64,000 bases of DNA from JACVRN01 sp035276685 (GCA_035276685.1 DATELK010000199.1:46804-110803); one strand, 5' to 3'; positions 48,099 to 57,017 are shown, counted from the stretch's first letter. Made by a program: numbers and translations. Notes: generated by a model not told the origin, from the letters alone.

Positions 48099-48725
48099 TC
48101 ACTTCTGCCTGTTGGGTCGAACGTACCGCTCCATGACGTTGAACTTCCAGAAATTATTCGGGTCGCGCCGCCTCAAGGCTCCGCCCGCCCAGATAACATC
48201 CGGGTCATCCTCGAAACTTATTTTTTCGACGAAGTAAGGGGCCGTGTCAAAGCTGGCAGAGGCTCCGGCCTGAGACAGCATGCGCTGGAAGACCTGATAT
48301 CTCTCCGGCGAAAGCACCAGCGCAAGGGTTTCGCCGGGGTTGATGACTGGCGGCGAAGAGCTACTCCTTTTATCGCCGTGCGCGTAATCAACTCCGTAGT
48401 CCAGGTAGTAGATGACAACGCCTCTGGAAGTGGGAAATTGAAAACCAATGTTTACGTACGCAATCGGCTTGTCGGAAACATTCTTCAGGGTGAAGGAGAG
48501 CCCGCGCAGCCAGTCGTCGTCTCCCTGAATCTTCTGGCCCGTCTGAATCTCCCTGCCCTTCAGCTTGATTGAGAGAATTTCAACAGGCATCTGTATGTTT
48601 GTTAAATCATAGGCGTAGACCAGCTGCCTGTCTCTTAGCTGCTGCGCCGAGCCAGCGCCAGCCGTCGCGGCAAGAAACAGGAACAAGACCGCACCGAGAG
48701 CTAAGCGTCTTAAAGCACCTGACAT
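48099..48725 (-). CDS. Hypothetical exported protein
   Basis: I chose ATG 48725, preceded by GGAGGTGCAGCG, which gives a signal peptide (LALGAVLFLFLAATAGAGSA). The mature domain is beta-rich (LVYAYDLTNIQMPVEILSIKLKG, YVNIGFQFP) with no recognised family. A start 25 codons upstream at 48800 lacks a ribosome site and a leader. Confidence 0.65.
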   Translation of the reverse strand: MSGALRRLALGAVLFLFLAATAGAGSAQQLRDRQLVYAYDLTNIQMPVEILSIKLKGREIQTGQKIQGDDDWLRGLSFTLKNVSDKPIAYVNIGFQFPTSRGVVIYYLDYGVDYAHGDKRSSSSPPVINPGETLALVLSPERYQVFQRMLSQAGASASFDTAPYFVEKISFEDDPDVIWAGGALRRRDPNNFWKFNVMERYVRPNRQK

Positions 48726-48847
48726 CGCTGCACCTCCACTCGACCGAGATTCTGCCCCATCATCTTTCACGCGCGCAAGCCTTCGCCGTTGCAAAATCAT
48801 GAGGCTTCCTCATCCCGCCATTCAGCCCTGAGCAGTCCATAAACCAC

Positions 48848-49351
48848 CTAGTCTACGAAGCGCCCCCTAATCCACCAAGACTGTCGAAGCCTTCCTTCCT
48901 CGGTAAAGCCCAGCCGCTCGGCGACCTTCCGGCTGCGGCCATTTTCAGGAGCGCACTGTATCTCCAGACGATTCAATTTCAGCTCCTTGAATGAATAGCC
49001 GATTAAGGCGCGGCAAGCCTTCGTGACAATCCCCTGCCCCTGAAAAGAAGCGCCGAGCCAGTAACCAAGGCTGGCCCTGCGGTCGTTCCAGCTGAGGTTG
49101 TGCAAGCTGACAATCCCCGCGAGTTGGCCTCGCAGCCAGATGCCAGCCCGAAAGCCGTTGTTAGCCGAGAAACGCTCAAGACCTGCCTTGATGTACTCCC
49201 TGGCGTCGTTGAGCGTCAGCTGTTCATCCAGCCAGGTAAGCTCCTCTTCCAGATGGCTTCGATTCTGCTCCAACATGCGGAAGACCTCTTCCGCATGCCG
49301 CTCTTCCAACAGGCGAAGCTCTATCTCGTCATCAACCTTATAGCTGAACAT
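48848..49351 (-). CDS. GNAT N-acetyltransferase, RimJ/RimL type
   Basis: The order is ELRLLEERHAEEVFRML, GIVSLHNLSWNDRRASLGYWLGASFQGQGIVTKA (acetyl-CoA loop) and RLEIQCAPENGRSRKVAERLGFTEEG. This is the ribosomal-protein acetylase-like subgroup. The substrate may be a protein N-terminus or a small amine. It is the third GNAT in the window and unlike the other two in sequence. It is 22 bp from the nucleotidyltransferase-like gene. Confidence 0.9.
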   Translation of the reverse strand: MFSYKVDDEIELRLLEERHAEEVFRMLEQNRSHLEEELTWLDEQLTLNDAREYIKAGLERFSANNGFRAGIWLRGQLAGIVSLHNLSWNDRRASLGYWLGASFQGQGIVTKACRALIGYSFKELKLNRLEIQCAPENGRSRKVAERLGFTEEGRLRQSWWIRGRFVD

Positions 49352-49373
49352 AGTCCCGTTTTGATGAAGCGTC

Positions 49374-49811
49374 TCATTGATGCAGTCCCTTCAGCGCCTC
49401 TATGTCGAGCAGGTCGTGCGGGCGACCATGCTTGCTTTTCACAAGCAGCAGATGCTCAAGCGAAATCACGCGGCTTACGATGTTACCTATGCTGACAATC
49501 TTTGAGCCTACCCACAGCTCGTCGAAGGGAACGCGGTAACGAGCGAAAACATCAATCTCGCGCTGCGACTGGTCAAACAATCGAAGCACGGTCAGCAGGC
49601 TTAAGGGGAGCGGGAGGCTTGGCACAAACCCAAGCGCAGCCAGGCTCTGCATCACCTTGTTCTCGTCCTTAAGGTCTATAACCAAATCAAGGTCTGCTAT
49701 GGGGCGGACGTGGCCGTGAAGGACGACCGCCACGCCGCTGACTATCACGTAGCGGCAATGGCTGCGTTCGAGCTGGGCAAAGACATCGCTGTACGATTCA
49801 ATAGTTACCAT
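49374..49811 (-). CDS. Nucleotidyltransferase-fold protein (DUF6036/AbiEii-like)
   Basis: The 145-aa protein has YVIVSGVAVVLHGHVRPIADLDLVIDL near residues 20-47 (G-x-V-A motif followed by the D-x-D pair) and later REIDVFAR with a third Asp. These are the catalytic acids of minimal nucleotidyltransferases. Related folds act as toxins in AbiE-type systems, but no antitoxin partner lies adjacent. It is 14 bp from the propeller gene in minus reading. Confidence 0.7.
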   Translation of the reverse strand: MVTIESYSDVFAQLERSHCRYVIVSGVAVVLHGHVRPIADLDLVIDLKDENKVMQSLAALGFVPSLPLPLSLLTVLRLFDQSQREIDVFARYRVPFDELWVGSKIVSIGNIVSRVISLEHLLLVKSKHGRPHDLLDIEALKGLHQ

Positions 49812-49825
49812 TCCGGGCCCGTCGC

Positions 49826-50692
49826 TCAGGTCTCTATCATGTAGAGGCTGCCGTCCGAGTCAATCGAGTAAAGCCTGTTCGCGTTCTCGAACATGAAAGC
49901 AGTGTTGCCGAAGACCGATTTGCCCGTAGCGACCCATTGACCGGTTGACAACTGGCTCAGGTAAAGAGAGCCGTCTTTGTTTGCGCTATAGAGACGCCCG
50001 CCAATCGCGGCTACGGCCAGCGTGCCGCTCCAATCCTCTGCCGCGCCGACCCTCGACCAGCTGCCGCTTGACGGGCTGACGCGATAGAGGCCGCCCGCTT
50101 CAATCGTGTAGAGCGAGCCGCTGGCAGAGAACATGTGGCGGGTATTTCCAAACTCCGCCTTGCCTACCTGCTTCCAGGCCCCGTCCGCAGGGTTAGTCTC
50201 ATACAGGGCACCGCTGTTCTCCACAGTGTATATTCGCCCGTTCAAAGTAGCGCCCGCGATAGTCCCCTTCCACTGGCCCGCTTTGCCCGGCAGGTAGCTC
50301 CATGAGCCGTCCGTCTGGTTGATTCGATAGAGACTGCCGCTGGTTTCAATCGTGTAAAGATATTGGCCCACTGCGAACAGAAATCTTGTATTAGCAAAGT
50401 CCGAGTTGCCGAGCTTCTTCCATGTGCCGCTTGATAAATCGGTGACGTAAAGCGAGCCGCTCGTCTCAATCGTATAGAGGCGATTGTTCACGGTGACGGC
50501 GGCAATCGTGTTCCTCCAGTCGCCCGCCTGTCCTATGCGTATGCGGTCGCCTACCCCCGCTCTGGCCTGCTGAAGAGCGCCTGCGGCAAGCACCAGCATT
50601 AAAACAGCAAAGCAATTCCAGGCGTTCGGCCTGACTCTACGCCTGAGGTCAGCGGCACAACCCGCCTTGTAACGACGTAAGCTTGTGAACAT
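49826..50692 (-). CDS. Exported six-bladed beta-propeller-like protein
   Basis: ATG 50692 follows AAGGAGCCCAAC; an upstream ATG at 50755 lacks a ribosome site. A signal/anchor helix (CFAVLMLVLAAGALQQARA) precedes six ~40-residue repeats ending in SGSLY-type motifs. The repeats alternate: odd ones begin W(R/K/S).T(I/L)A and even ones F.NT. It is tachylectin-like in style. It probably binds a ligand or glycan outside the cytoplasm. Confidence 0.75.
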   Translation of the reverse strand: MFTSLRRYKAGCAADLRRRVRPNAWNCFAVLMLVLAAGALQQARAGVGDRIRIGQAGDWRNTIAAVTVNNRLYTIETSGSLYVTDLSSGTWKKLGNSDFANTRFLFAVGQYLYTIETSGSLYRINQTDGSWSYLPGKAGQWKGTIAGATLNGRIYTVENSGALYETNPADGAWKQVGKAEFGNTRHMFSASGSLYTIEAGGLYRVSPSSGSWSRVGAAEDWSGTLAVAAIGGRLYSANKDGSLYLSQLSTGQWVATGKSVFGNTAFMFENANRLYSIDSDGSLYMIET

Positions 50693-50867
50693 GTTGGGCT
50701 CCTTATTTAGCTTGATGGTTACAGACTGGGAAAAGCTTCTCGCGGAGGGTGCCATAACTTATAAAGGCAGGCAAGCTAAAATTGGGCCAATGGAACATTT
50801 TCGCGCGAGCGGGGTCTAACATTCTTGCAGCTTGTCTAAACTCTCCGAATGAAATGAGCAGCGTCGC

Positions 50868-52352
50868 ATGACTCCACAGAAGTCGCTCGGCCGGGACGGG
50901 TTTTTCTCAAACTTCACGCTGATATCCTTGTTACTCTTAATAGCGGCTTTCGCGCTTCTGTGGAAACTGGGCGGAGGCAGTCTGGCGGCATGGGATGAAG
51001 CCATCTATGCACAGGTTTCCAAGGAGATGGCGCAGGGCGGAGACTGGCTCACGCCGCACTGGGGATACCAATCGTGGTTCGAGAAGCCGCCCTTGTTCAT
51101 CTGGATTACCGCGCTTCTTTATCGCCTGTTCGGCGTCAAAGAGTTCTGGGCGCGGTTGCCTTCGGCGCTCTCAGGCCTTGCGCTTATCTATGTGACCTAC
51201 TCAATCGGCAAGCATACATACGGCAGGCGGGCTGGTCTCCTTTCGGCGATAGTCTTATTAACCTGCTATCACTTCCTGTCATTCTCTCGCTTCGGCACGA
51301 TGGATGTGATGCTCACGCTGTTTACGTATCTGGCCGTTTACGGCTACTTGCGTGTGAAGGACGAGAGCCGGAAGTGGTGGTACGTGGTCTGGTCTTCGTG
51401 CGCGCTGGCGCTGATGGTCAAAGGCGCTGGCGGCATTATCGCGCCTGCCGCGATTCTCCTGGCGCTTGCTTTCGATAAGCGCTTGAGGGCCGCGATTCAA
51501 TCAAGACATTTCTGGCAGGGCGCTTTGCTGGCATTCGTGATAGTCGCGCCGTGGCACATCATCATGTACGTTAAGCACGGTCGCGCTTTCATAGACGAAT
51601 ACATCGGCTATCACGTCATAGCCCGCTCAACGAGGACGCTGGAAGGAAACGCGTCCGGCTATTTCTACTATGTTGGAAAGCTGGTTGATGGATTCTTCCC
51701 GTGGTGCTTGCTGTTGCCGTTCGCAGTCGTTTCTTTCATCAGGAGAAATTATAAAGACGGGACTCGCTCATGGATTCTTCTGCTTCTCAGTGCGCTGGTT
51801 TTCGGATTGTACACAGTGATTCCCACTAGGCGGCCCTGGTACATCGTCCCTCTCTATCCGGCATCGGCTATTCTCATAGCAGTTTTTATCGGCAGCCTTT
51901 ACCGGGACTATCAATCGCGCCCCGTCTACCGGCGCATCATAGCCGCGGCGTGCGCCCTTTTAATTCTTGTCGGCGGTTTATACAGCGTCCTGTCTCTTTA
52001 TCTCAACCGGAAGCCGGAAGAGCCCGTCGCCAAACTGGCCCGTCTTGCTCAAAGCACAAGTCCCGGCGATAAAGATTCCCTGCTATTGCTCCACGGGGTT
52101 GAGCCGATTTACGCGCAGATACCCCTGTTTTATAGCGACCGCCCCGTACAGCAGACTTACACGTCGTCTAAGCCAAAGAGCGAAGATGCCGTGCGCTACG
52201 TCAACTACGAGAATCTTGCAGAGGTAACAAGGGATGCGCCGAAGCCGATAATCCTTCGTAAAGAGGAGATAGAGCGCCTTTCCGAAGACTACGACATTCG
52301 CGTCATAGCCGAGGACGACTCATTAGCCTACGCCACGATTAAGCATAGATAA
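50868..52352 (+). CDS. GT39 (ArnT-like) membrane glycosyltransferase
   Basis: The 494-aa protein has ~11 hydrophobic helices. The first loop contains WDEAIYAQVSKEMAQGGDWLTPHWG and KPPLFIWITAL, which match the ArnT/GT39 acidic motif and its EKPPL-type motif. It transfers a sugar from a polyprenyl-phosphate donor at the membrane. The C-terminal ~100 residues form a soluble extracytoplasmic domain. It is a second, unlike GT39 in the window (see 40317). Confidence 0.9.
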   Translation: MTPQKSLGRDGFFSNFTLISLLLLIAAFALLWKLGGGSLAAWDEAIYAQVSKEMAQGGDWLTPHWGYQSWFEKPPLFIWITALLYRLFGVKEFWARLPSALSGLALIYVTYSIGKHTYGRRAGLLSAIVLLTCYHFLSFSRFGTMDVMLTLFTYLAVYGYLRVKDESRKWWYVVWSSCALALMVKGAGGIIAPAAILLALAFDKRLRAAIQSRHFWQGALLAFVIVAPWHIIMYVKHGRAFIDEYIGYHVIARSTRTLEGNASGYFYYVGKLVDGFFPWCLLLPFAVVSFIRRNYKDGTRSWILLLLSALVFGLYTVIPTRRPWYIVPLYPASAILIAVFIGSLYRDYQSRPVYRRIIAAACALLILVGGLYSVLSLYLNRKPEEPVAKLARLAQSTSPGDKDSLLLLHGVEPIYAQIPLFYSDRPVQQTYTSSKPKSEDAVRYVNYENLAEVTRDAPKPIILRKEEIERLSEDYDIRVIAEDDSLAYATIKHR

Positions 52353-52375
52353 CCGGGCCGCTCGCGCCCGGACGC

Positions 52376-54055
52376 TCAGCCAGCCAAAGGCGTTGAAGGA
52401 GTAAGTGTTCTACGCTTCATAATCATCTCGCCTTTACGGTCGGATGTAGTACCGGCGAATGCGCCTGCAACATCCAGCGCCGATTCATAAAAAAGCTCGC
52501 TCTTTTCCGAGCCTGTGATGATTACAGGCTCGTTCATATAGAAACAGACTCCGAGCACTCGCTTCGCCTTGGGCAGCCCTTTCTTAGAGCCGCATGAGCC
52601 CAGCACATACTCAATAAAAGAGCGCCACCTGGCCCGCTCTTTCCAGGGCAATAAAATCGACGGCATGAGAAAGATGGTCTTCTCCAGGTAGCCGTTCTCC
52701 TTAATCCAGGCCAATTCTTCCTGAAGATAAGGCGACTCAAGTTTATTGTCCTTTACCGAACCGATGATCGTAATGATGGCTTGAGCCTCCGGCATACTTC
52801 TCTTTACGAAAGCCCGCCACTCTTCGGGATAAAACCTTGGCGCGCCTTGCGGTGGCAATCTTTTGGGTAAGCTCTGGCGAAGTTTTTCAACGCCCGAAGC
52901 TAACCATCGCAGCGCCGGGTATGGCTTATCTATTTTTGACCTGAGCCACTCCAAGCCCTCGTTGAACATGGGCGACTCGTCTCTTTGAGAGCCGAGCGAA
53001 TAGAGCCGACCGACGAAGGCCAGCCGCTCCGCCATCAGCTCTTCGAAAGTGTAGTTCCCCGGAAAAGCCAGAAAAGGAAAGCGCGAGAGCTTTAATTTCC
53101 GTCTCGAAATCCGCGCATCATCGTCTTTGGAATGGCGTAGCAGCAGCAGGCTGGCAGGCGGAATGTATTGCGGAGTAGAAGCCCGGTCAATAGGGATTTT
53201 GCTACGCCTCCAACGGTTCCAGAGAAAGGAGAAGCCTACGAAATTAAAATACCCGAAAATCATAAAAGCATTGCCCCATAAAAACTTCTGCCAGGAAGCC
53301 TCTCCTTTATCAAACGTTGCCGGCTCTAAATTACGCATGATGTCGAAGGCCCTGAAGAGTCTCAGATGATGTATAGCCTGTGCAAGCTCATCGCTGACAA
53401 GAACCATTGATGCCAGCACCCAGCTAGACAGGCCTACCACTACGGCCAAGCTTCCTAAAGTCAGAAATCGTATAAGGGCTTTGTTTGAAGACGCCTTATT
53501 GCTCGTCTGATTCCTGCGATACGTCTTAAGGTTTCTCCTGCGTAACGGCTCCGCACGCAGGCTGTGGATTACCTGCTGTCGGCAAGCCCTGCCCGGCCCG
53601 TAAGGAATAACGCTGAGCCACAGGACGTAGCTGTAAACAATGAGAAATTTCCAGACAAGAGAGAGAACGACGAGCGCTATGCCGAGAGCCAATTCAAGAG
53701 AGGCTCCTGCTGACATTGTCGTGCCAATCAATCCATTCTTACTCGGATAAATTGTGAATAGGACGGTATTTAACGCGCAGAAAGCCGAGGCAGTAGCGAA
53801 GAAGACACGGGCAAAGTCATCCTTCCGAAAAAGCGCGATTAAGGCAACGATAGAAAGGAGGGTGAAAAATATCCCGGCCTGTATGCGCATGCCCTCTCCG
53901 GGTAACATATCCCCTCTGGCATAGCCCCCTGTTAGGGTCATCCACCAGCCCAGGGCATAGAACAGGAACAGCAGAATGACTATCGCTCTCCACTTAAACC
54001 GGAAGCTCTTTCTTATTTTCACCAACCTGTTAATGCTGATGATACCGATACGCAT
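52376..54055 (-). CDS. Membrane protein with C-terminal TIR-like domain
   Basis: ATG 54055 is chosen because the upstream 41 codons cross an attC-like site and the next gene. About seven hydrophobic segments fill residues 20-300. The soluble C-terminal part begins PPASLLLLRHSKDD and has TFEELMAERLA, GAPRFYPEEWRAFVKRSM, AIITIIGS and SPYLQEELAWIKENGYLEKTIFL. This succession resembles families with a TIR/nucleoside-deoxyribosyltransferase-like fold, where the Glu in EEL would sit at the catalytic position. NADase activity is only inferred. Confidence 0.6.
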   Translation of the reverse strand: MRIGIISINRLVKIRKSFRFKWRAIVILLFLFYALGWWMTLTGGYARGDMLPGEGMRIQAGIFFTLLSIVALIALFRKDDFARVFFATASAFCALNTVLFTIYPSKNGLIGTTMSAGASLELALGIALVVLSLVWKFLIVYSYVLWLSVIPYGPGRACRQQVIHSLRAEPLRRRNLKTYRRNQTSNKASSNKALIRFLTLGSLAVVVGLSSWVLASMVLVSDELAQAIHHLRLFRAFDIMRNLEPATFDKGEASWQKFLWGNAFMIFGYFNFVGFSFLWNRWRRSKIPIDRASTPQYIPPASLLLLRHSKDDDARISRRKLKLSRFPFLAFPGNYTFEELMAERLAFVGRLYSLGSQRDESPMFNEGLEWLRSKIDKPYPALRWLASGVEKLRQSLPKRLPPQGAPRFYPEEWRAFVKRSMPEAQAIITIIGSVKDNKLESPYLQEELAWIKENGYLEKTIFLMPSILLPWKERARWRSFIEYVLGSCGSKKGLPKAKRVLGVCFYMNEPVIITGSEKSELFYESALDVAGAFAGTTSDRKGEMIMKRRTLTPSTPLAG

Positions 54056-54059
54056 TATT

Positions 54060-54090
54060 GCCTCAACGCGGCTCGAACGAGTTGTTGGGC
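54060..54090 (-). repeat. Minimal attC-like site (31 bp)
   Basis: Minus reading is GCCCAACAACTCGTTCGAGC followed by CGCGTTGAGGC. R'' is GCCCAAC and R' GTTGAGG; the L''/L' arm is a perfect short palindrome (CTCGAACGAG/CTCGTTCGAG). It begins 17 nt after the stop of the zinc-ribbon gene and lies 4 nt before the next start. Confidence 0.7.
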
Positions 54091-54107
54091 TCCCTGCCTG
54101 CGGCGGC

Positions 54108-54362
54108 TTAGGTGAGACCGAGAATGCTGCCGCCTCTCTCAATCTCTTTGCCTGAAGCAGCGGCGCGTGCCCTGTCATCAGCGTAAATCAATGTTCGCCC
54201 GCACTGCGGGCAGACCCAGAAATCGAAGTAGTCGAAGACGGCGCTGGCGGCCGGAACCGTTGCCTTCACCCCGCCCACCTTCAGCTCGCCTACAAGGTCG
54301 GACAGCATGACTAACTTCAGCTCAGATTGACACTCGGGGCAAAGCCTTCCTCTATTAGACAC
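54108..54362 (-). CDS. Small zinc-ribbon-like protein (84 aa)
   Basis: CPEC near the N-terminus and CPQCG near residue 52 form a split zinc-binding pair around a hydrophobic strand region. No family name is certain. It is 15 bp from dapB, in the same direction, and its stop is followed by a minimal attC-like site. Confidence 0.7.
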   Translation of the reverse strand: MSNRGRLCPECQSELKLVMLSDLVGELKVGGVKATVPAASAVFDYFDFWVCPQCGRTLIYADDRARAAASGKEIERGGSILGLT

Positions 54363-54377
54363 GGGTTACTTCTCCTT

Positions 54378-55175
54378 TCAGTCCATTATCTTATCCAGGC
54401 CCCTGACGAGCCCTACATAATTTCTCACTTTACGAATCGCCAGCAGAGTGCCCTGTATGTAGGGCTCCGCTCCGCTGCCTGCGTCGTGGCGTATGGTCAG
54501 TCGCTCTTCTTTCGCGCCGAAGATTGCCTCGACGCTGATGACGTAAGAGGGAAGACGAATCGAATGCACCTGCACGCCGTTTAAGCTGACTCCCCTGCTC
54601 TCTCTTTCACCGATTGTTTTCTCTACCGGATGTGTAACTTCAGGCTTGCTAATCTCCGAGAGCCTGAAGGCCAGCTCGCGCGTCGTCCCGCTCGGCGCGT
54701 CCTGCTTCGAGTCCGAGGCATAGTCGATAATCTCCCAATGAGACAGGTACTTCGCGGCCTCGCAGGCAAAGCGCTGCAAGAGGACAGCCGTGATGGCGAA
54801 ATTACCTGCGGCTATCACGCCGACTCGTTTCTCAAGAGCGGCCCGGTTGATTTCAATAAAATCCTCGTCCGTGAGCCCCGAAGAGCCTATGACGACGTGA
54901 ACGCCTCTGTCGATTGCCGTCATCACATTGGCTTTCACGGCGTCCGCTTTTGTGTAATCGACTAAGACATCCGTAGGGGTGTCCAGGGCTTCCGCGACAG
55001 AGCCGCTGACAATCAAGTCCAAGTTTGAGCCGCCTATAGCATCTTTCAGGCGACTTCCCTTGTGAGTGCGAGAGACGGCACCGGCAAGGCTCATGTCGTC
55101 TGCTTCAGACACGGCCATGCAGAGAGGCTTTCCGACCCATCCGGTCGCTCCGGCAACGCATACGTTCAGTGTCAT
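54378..55175 (-). CDS. dapB: 4-hydroxy-tetrahydrodipicolinate reductase
   Basis: The 265-aa protein has the NAD(P)-binding GATGWVGKP start and the substrate-binding loop DYASDSKQDAPSGTTRE (family DAPSGT). The full-length DapB fold includes VVIGSSGLTDED and AAGNFAITAVLL. It makes tetrahydrodipicolinate for lysine and diaminopimelate. It is not beside other lysine genes, which is normal in many genomes. The catalytic His pair of typical DapB (HH) is not obvious; YAS replaces it. Confidence 0.85.
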   Translation of the reverse strand: MTLNVCVAGATGWVGKPLCMAVSEADDMSLAGAVSRTHKGSRLKDAIGGSNLDLIVSGSVAEALDTPTDVLVDYTKADAVKANVMTAIDRGVHVVIGSSGLTDEDFIEINRAALEKRVGVIAAGNFAITAVLLQRFACEAAKYLSHWEIIDYASDSKQDAPSGTTRELAFRLSEISKPEVTHPVEKTIGERESRGVSLNGVQVHSIRLPSYVISVEAIFGAKEERLTIRHDAGSGAEPYIQGTLLAIRKVRNYVGLVRGLDKIMD

Positions 55176-55205
55176 AAACTTAAATCTATCGCATTCAACT
55201 AAGGT

Positions 55206-56087
55206 TTACTGTCCGGCGCTTCGAGCCGGGAACAGGAACTTGAGTATAGGCCCGGCCCGTTTTGAAAACTCCCTGTCGTCATGGCCGCTGCCCTTGGCCT
55301 CGAAGTACGTTAAGTCAGAGCTCAACGTCCAGCCTTTATTAACCAACGCGTCGCGCAGCTCTCTGACCGTGTCCGCCGTCCCCGCCCCCTCTCCCGTTCC
55401 TATGTCGAGCCAGATACGCAGGGGCGGCTTGGCTTCGAGCGCCTTCACGTTGCGAATCAGCAGCTTGTTATCCCACCAGAGAGAAGGCGACACGACGGCC
55501 AGCTTGCCGAAGACCTCCGGGTGTGTCAGCCCCAGATGAAGCGTTGCTATCCCGCCTAAGGACGCGCCTCCAAGCCCCGTGTTGGCCGCGTCCGGCAGAG
55601 TTCTAAGCTCGCGGTCGATGAAGGGCTTAAGCTCTTCTATGAGCATGCGGCCGTAGGCGTCCGCCTTTCCGCCATTCTTGAAGCCGCGCGGGCGCGTCGG
55701 AGTGTACTCGTCGAAGCGAGCCTCCGAGGTGCCGCCGTTATAAATCATGACGATGATGAGCGGCTCTATCTGCCCTGAGGCGATGAGCGGTTTTGCTATC
55801 TCGTCTATGCGCCAGAGGACAAACACCGAGCCGCCGTCGTGCATGTAAAGCACAGGGTAGCGACGGGTCGAGCCTTCGTCAAAGTAGCCGGGCGGCAGCC
55901 AGATGATTACGTCGCGCTCGTTGGAAAGAATCTTTGAGGGAAAATTCTTAAACATGCGGAACTCGTCGTTGAGGAGCCGCGTCTGGGCGTCGGCCCTAGG
56001 CCCTGCGAGGCAGCAGAGCGCAAAGAAGGCAATCGTCAGGAGGAGTCGTGAGATTCTACGCAGCACAGATAGTCTCCCTGTATTCAA
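55206..56087 (-). CDS. Secreted alpha/beta-hydrolase esterase (enterochelin-esterase/Esterase D type)
   Basis: The 293-aa protein has a signal peptide (LLLTIAFFALCCLAGPRADA). Catalytic Ser is in GGASLGGIATL, with typical DVIIWLPPGYFDEG and YPVLYMHDGG strands and a late GSGHDD for the His. It hydrolyses esters or siderophore-like lactones; the substrate is unknown. It is 30 bp from dapB. Confidence 0.9.
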   Translation of the reverse strand: MNTGRLSVLRRISRLLLTIAFFALCCLAGPRADAQTRLLNDEFRMFKNFPSKILSNERDVIIWLPPGYFDEGSTRRYPVLYMHDGGSVFVLWRIDEIAKPLIASGQIEPLIIVMIYNGGTSEARFDEYTPTRPRGFKNGGKADAYGRMLIEELKPFIDRELRTLPDAANTGLGGASLGGIATLHLGLTHPEVFGKLAVVSPSLWWDNKLLIRNVKALEAKPPLRIWLDIGTGEGAGTADTVRELRDALVNKGWTLSSDLTYFEAKGSGHDDREFSKRAGPILKFLFPARSAGQ

Positions 56088-56103
56088 GCCTGTAAATTAT
56101 CCC

Positions 56104-56694
56104 TCACCATACAATGTCGTCCGGTATCTCGACTATCCCGCGCCCTTCGAACTCTCCCGGCGTCAACAGCGCTTCCGCTTCGCCGCCGAGCCAGCCTTTG
56201 TACTGCCTGTCCCACAGCACGGTTGCGACCGCCGTGGCCAGATTAAGACAATGCTTCGTGGGAATCACTACAAAGCGGTGGCAGTGGCTTATATGAGGCT
56301 TTGATACGCTGCCGTCTTCCGGCCCAAAAACGTAGACGGCATTCTGCGGGTGCTCGAAAGCGTGAAGCGGCTCAGACTGCTTTCTCACCTCCACGGCTAC
56401 GGGCACAACGTTCTCGAACTGCTCGAAGGGATAATCGTAATTGATAATCTCCACGTCGGCGTAGCCCTTCATGCGCTCTTCGCGCGGCAGCCTGCGCCTG
56501 CCTGAAATCTCTAAAGAGACGCGCTCGCCCGTGAACCAGACCTGTCTCAAGCCGTAGCAGGATGCCAGCCGCACCACCATGCCCACGTTATGAGCGTACT
56601 TCGGGTCAATCAACACTATGGCCGGGGGACGCCCCACGGGCGCTTCTGACTTATTTAAGACTCTTGTGATAACGCGCTTTTCCTGCATAGACAC
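56104..56694 (-). CDS. SpoU/TrmH-type RNA methyltransferase
   Basis: The 196-aa protein has the SPOUT signatures IDPKYAHNVGMVVRLASCYG and VYVFGPEDGSVSK, then PTKHCLNLATAVATVLWD. It is a 2'-O-ribose methylase of the small TrmH-like group; the target RNA is not readable. Met3 at 56688 is an alternative start. Its start overlaps the upstream membrane gene by 44 bp. Confidence 0.9.
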   Translation of the reverse strand: MSMQEKRVITRVLNKSEAPVGRPPAIVLIDPKYAHNVGMVVRLASCYGLRQVWFTGERVSLEISGRRRLPREERMKGYADVEIINYDYPFEQFENVVPVAVEVRKQSEPLHAFEHPQNAVYVFGPEDGSVSKPHISHCHRFVVIPTKHCLNLATAVATVLWDRQYKGWLGGEAEALLTPGEFEGRGIVEIPDDIVW

Positions 56695-57010
56695 CTACCG
56701 GCCACAGCAACAGGATAATCACCGCCCAGAGCCACACCCAGTTATCGAGCCAAATATTAAGAGCATGAGGCCGTGGCATACTGTCCGTGAGCACTATTAA
56801 GAGCATGATAACCAGAGCGCCCGCCAGACTGAGCGACACGCCCAGCAGGTGCGGGAAAATCGCCTGCTGAATAAACCGCTCCTTCTTTTGTAGCGCCCTT
56901 GAGAGAGCATATAAAGAGCCTGCAATAATTGCCAGCAGCAGCACTAGAGCGACAACCGCCGCGACGATAAAAGCCACGACGCCGTCAGGGATAATGTTAA
57001 TGTCGCTCAT
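56651..57010 (-). CDS. Hypothetical three-helix membrane protein (119 aa)
   Basis: Three hydrophobic helices (VVAFIVAAVVALVLLLAIIAGSLYAL, LLGVSLSLAGALVIMLLIVL, WVWLWAVIILLLWPVGVYAG) with a basic tail. No family was recognised. It overlaps the SpoU gene by 44 bp, suggesting coupled expression. Confidence 0.65.
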   Translation of the reverse strand: MSDINIIPDGVVAFIVAAVVALVLLLAIIAGSLYALSRALQKKERFIQQAIFPHLLGVSLSLAGALVIMLLIVLTDSMPRPHALNIWLDNWVWLWAVIILLLWPVGVYAGKARYHKSLK

Positions 57011-57017
57011 CCTACTC

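Noticed and set aside
48108..48120. CTGTTGGGTCGAAC, matching GTTRRRY
   Set aside because: It lies inside the coding end of the 48099-48725 gene and has no flanking arms.
50813..50835. GGTCTAACATTCTTGCAGC, an attC-like R''-L'' on the plus strand before the GT39 gene
   Set aside because: Only the GTCTAAC 7-mer matches; the L'' motif and any partner flank are missing.
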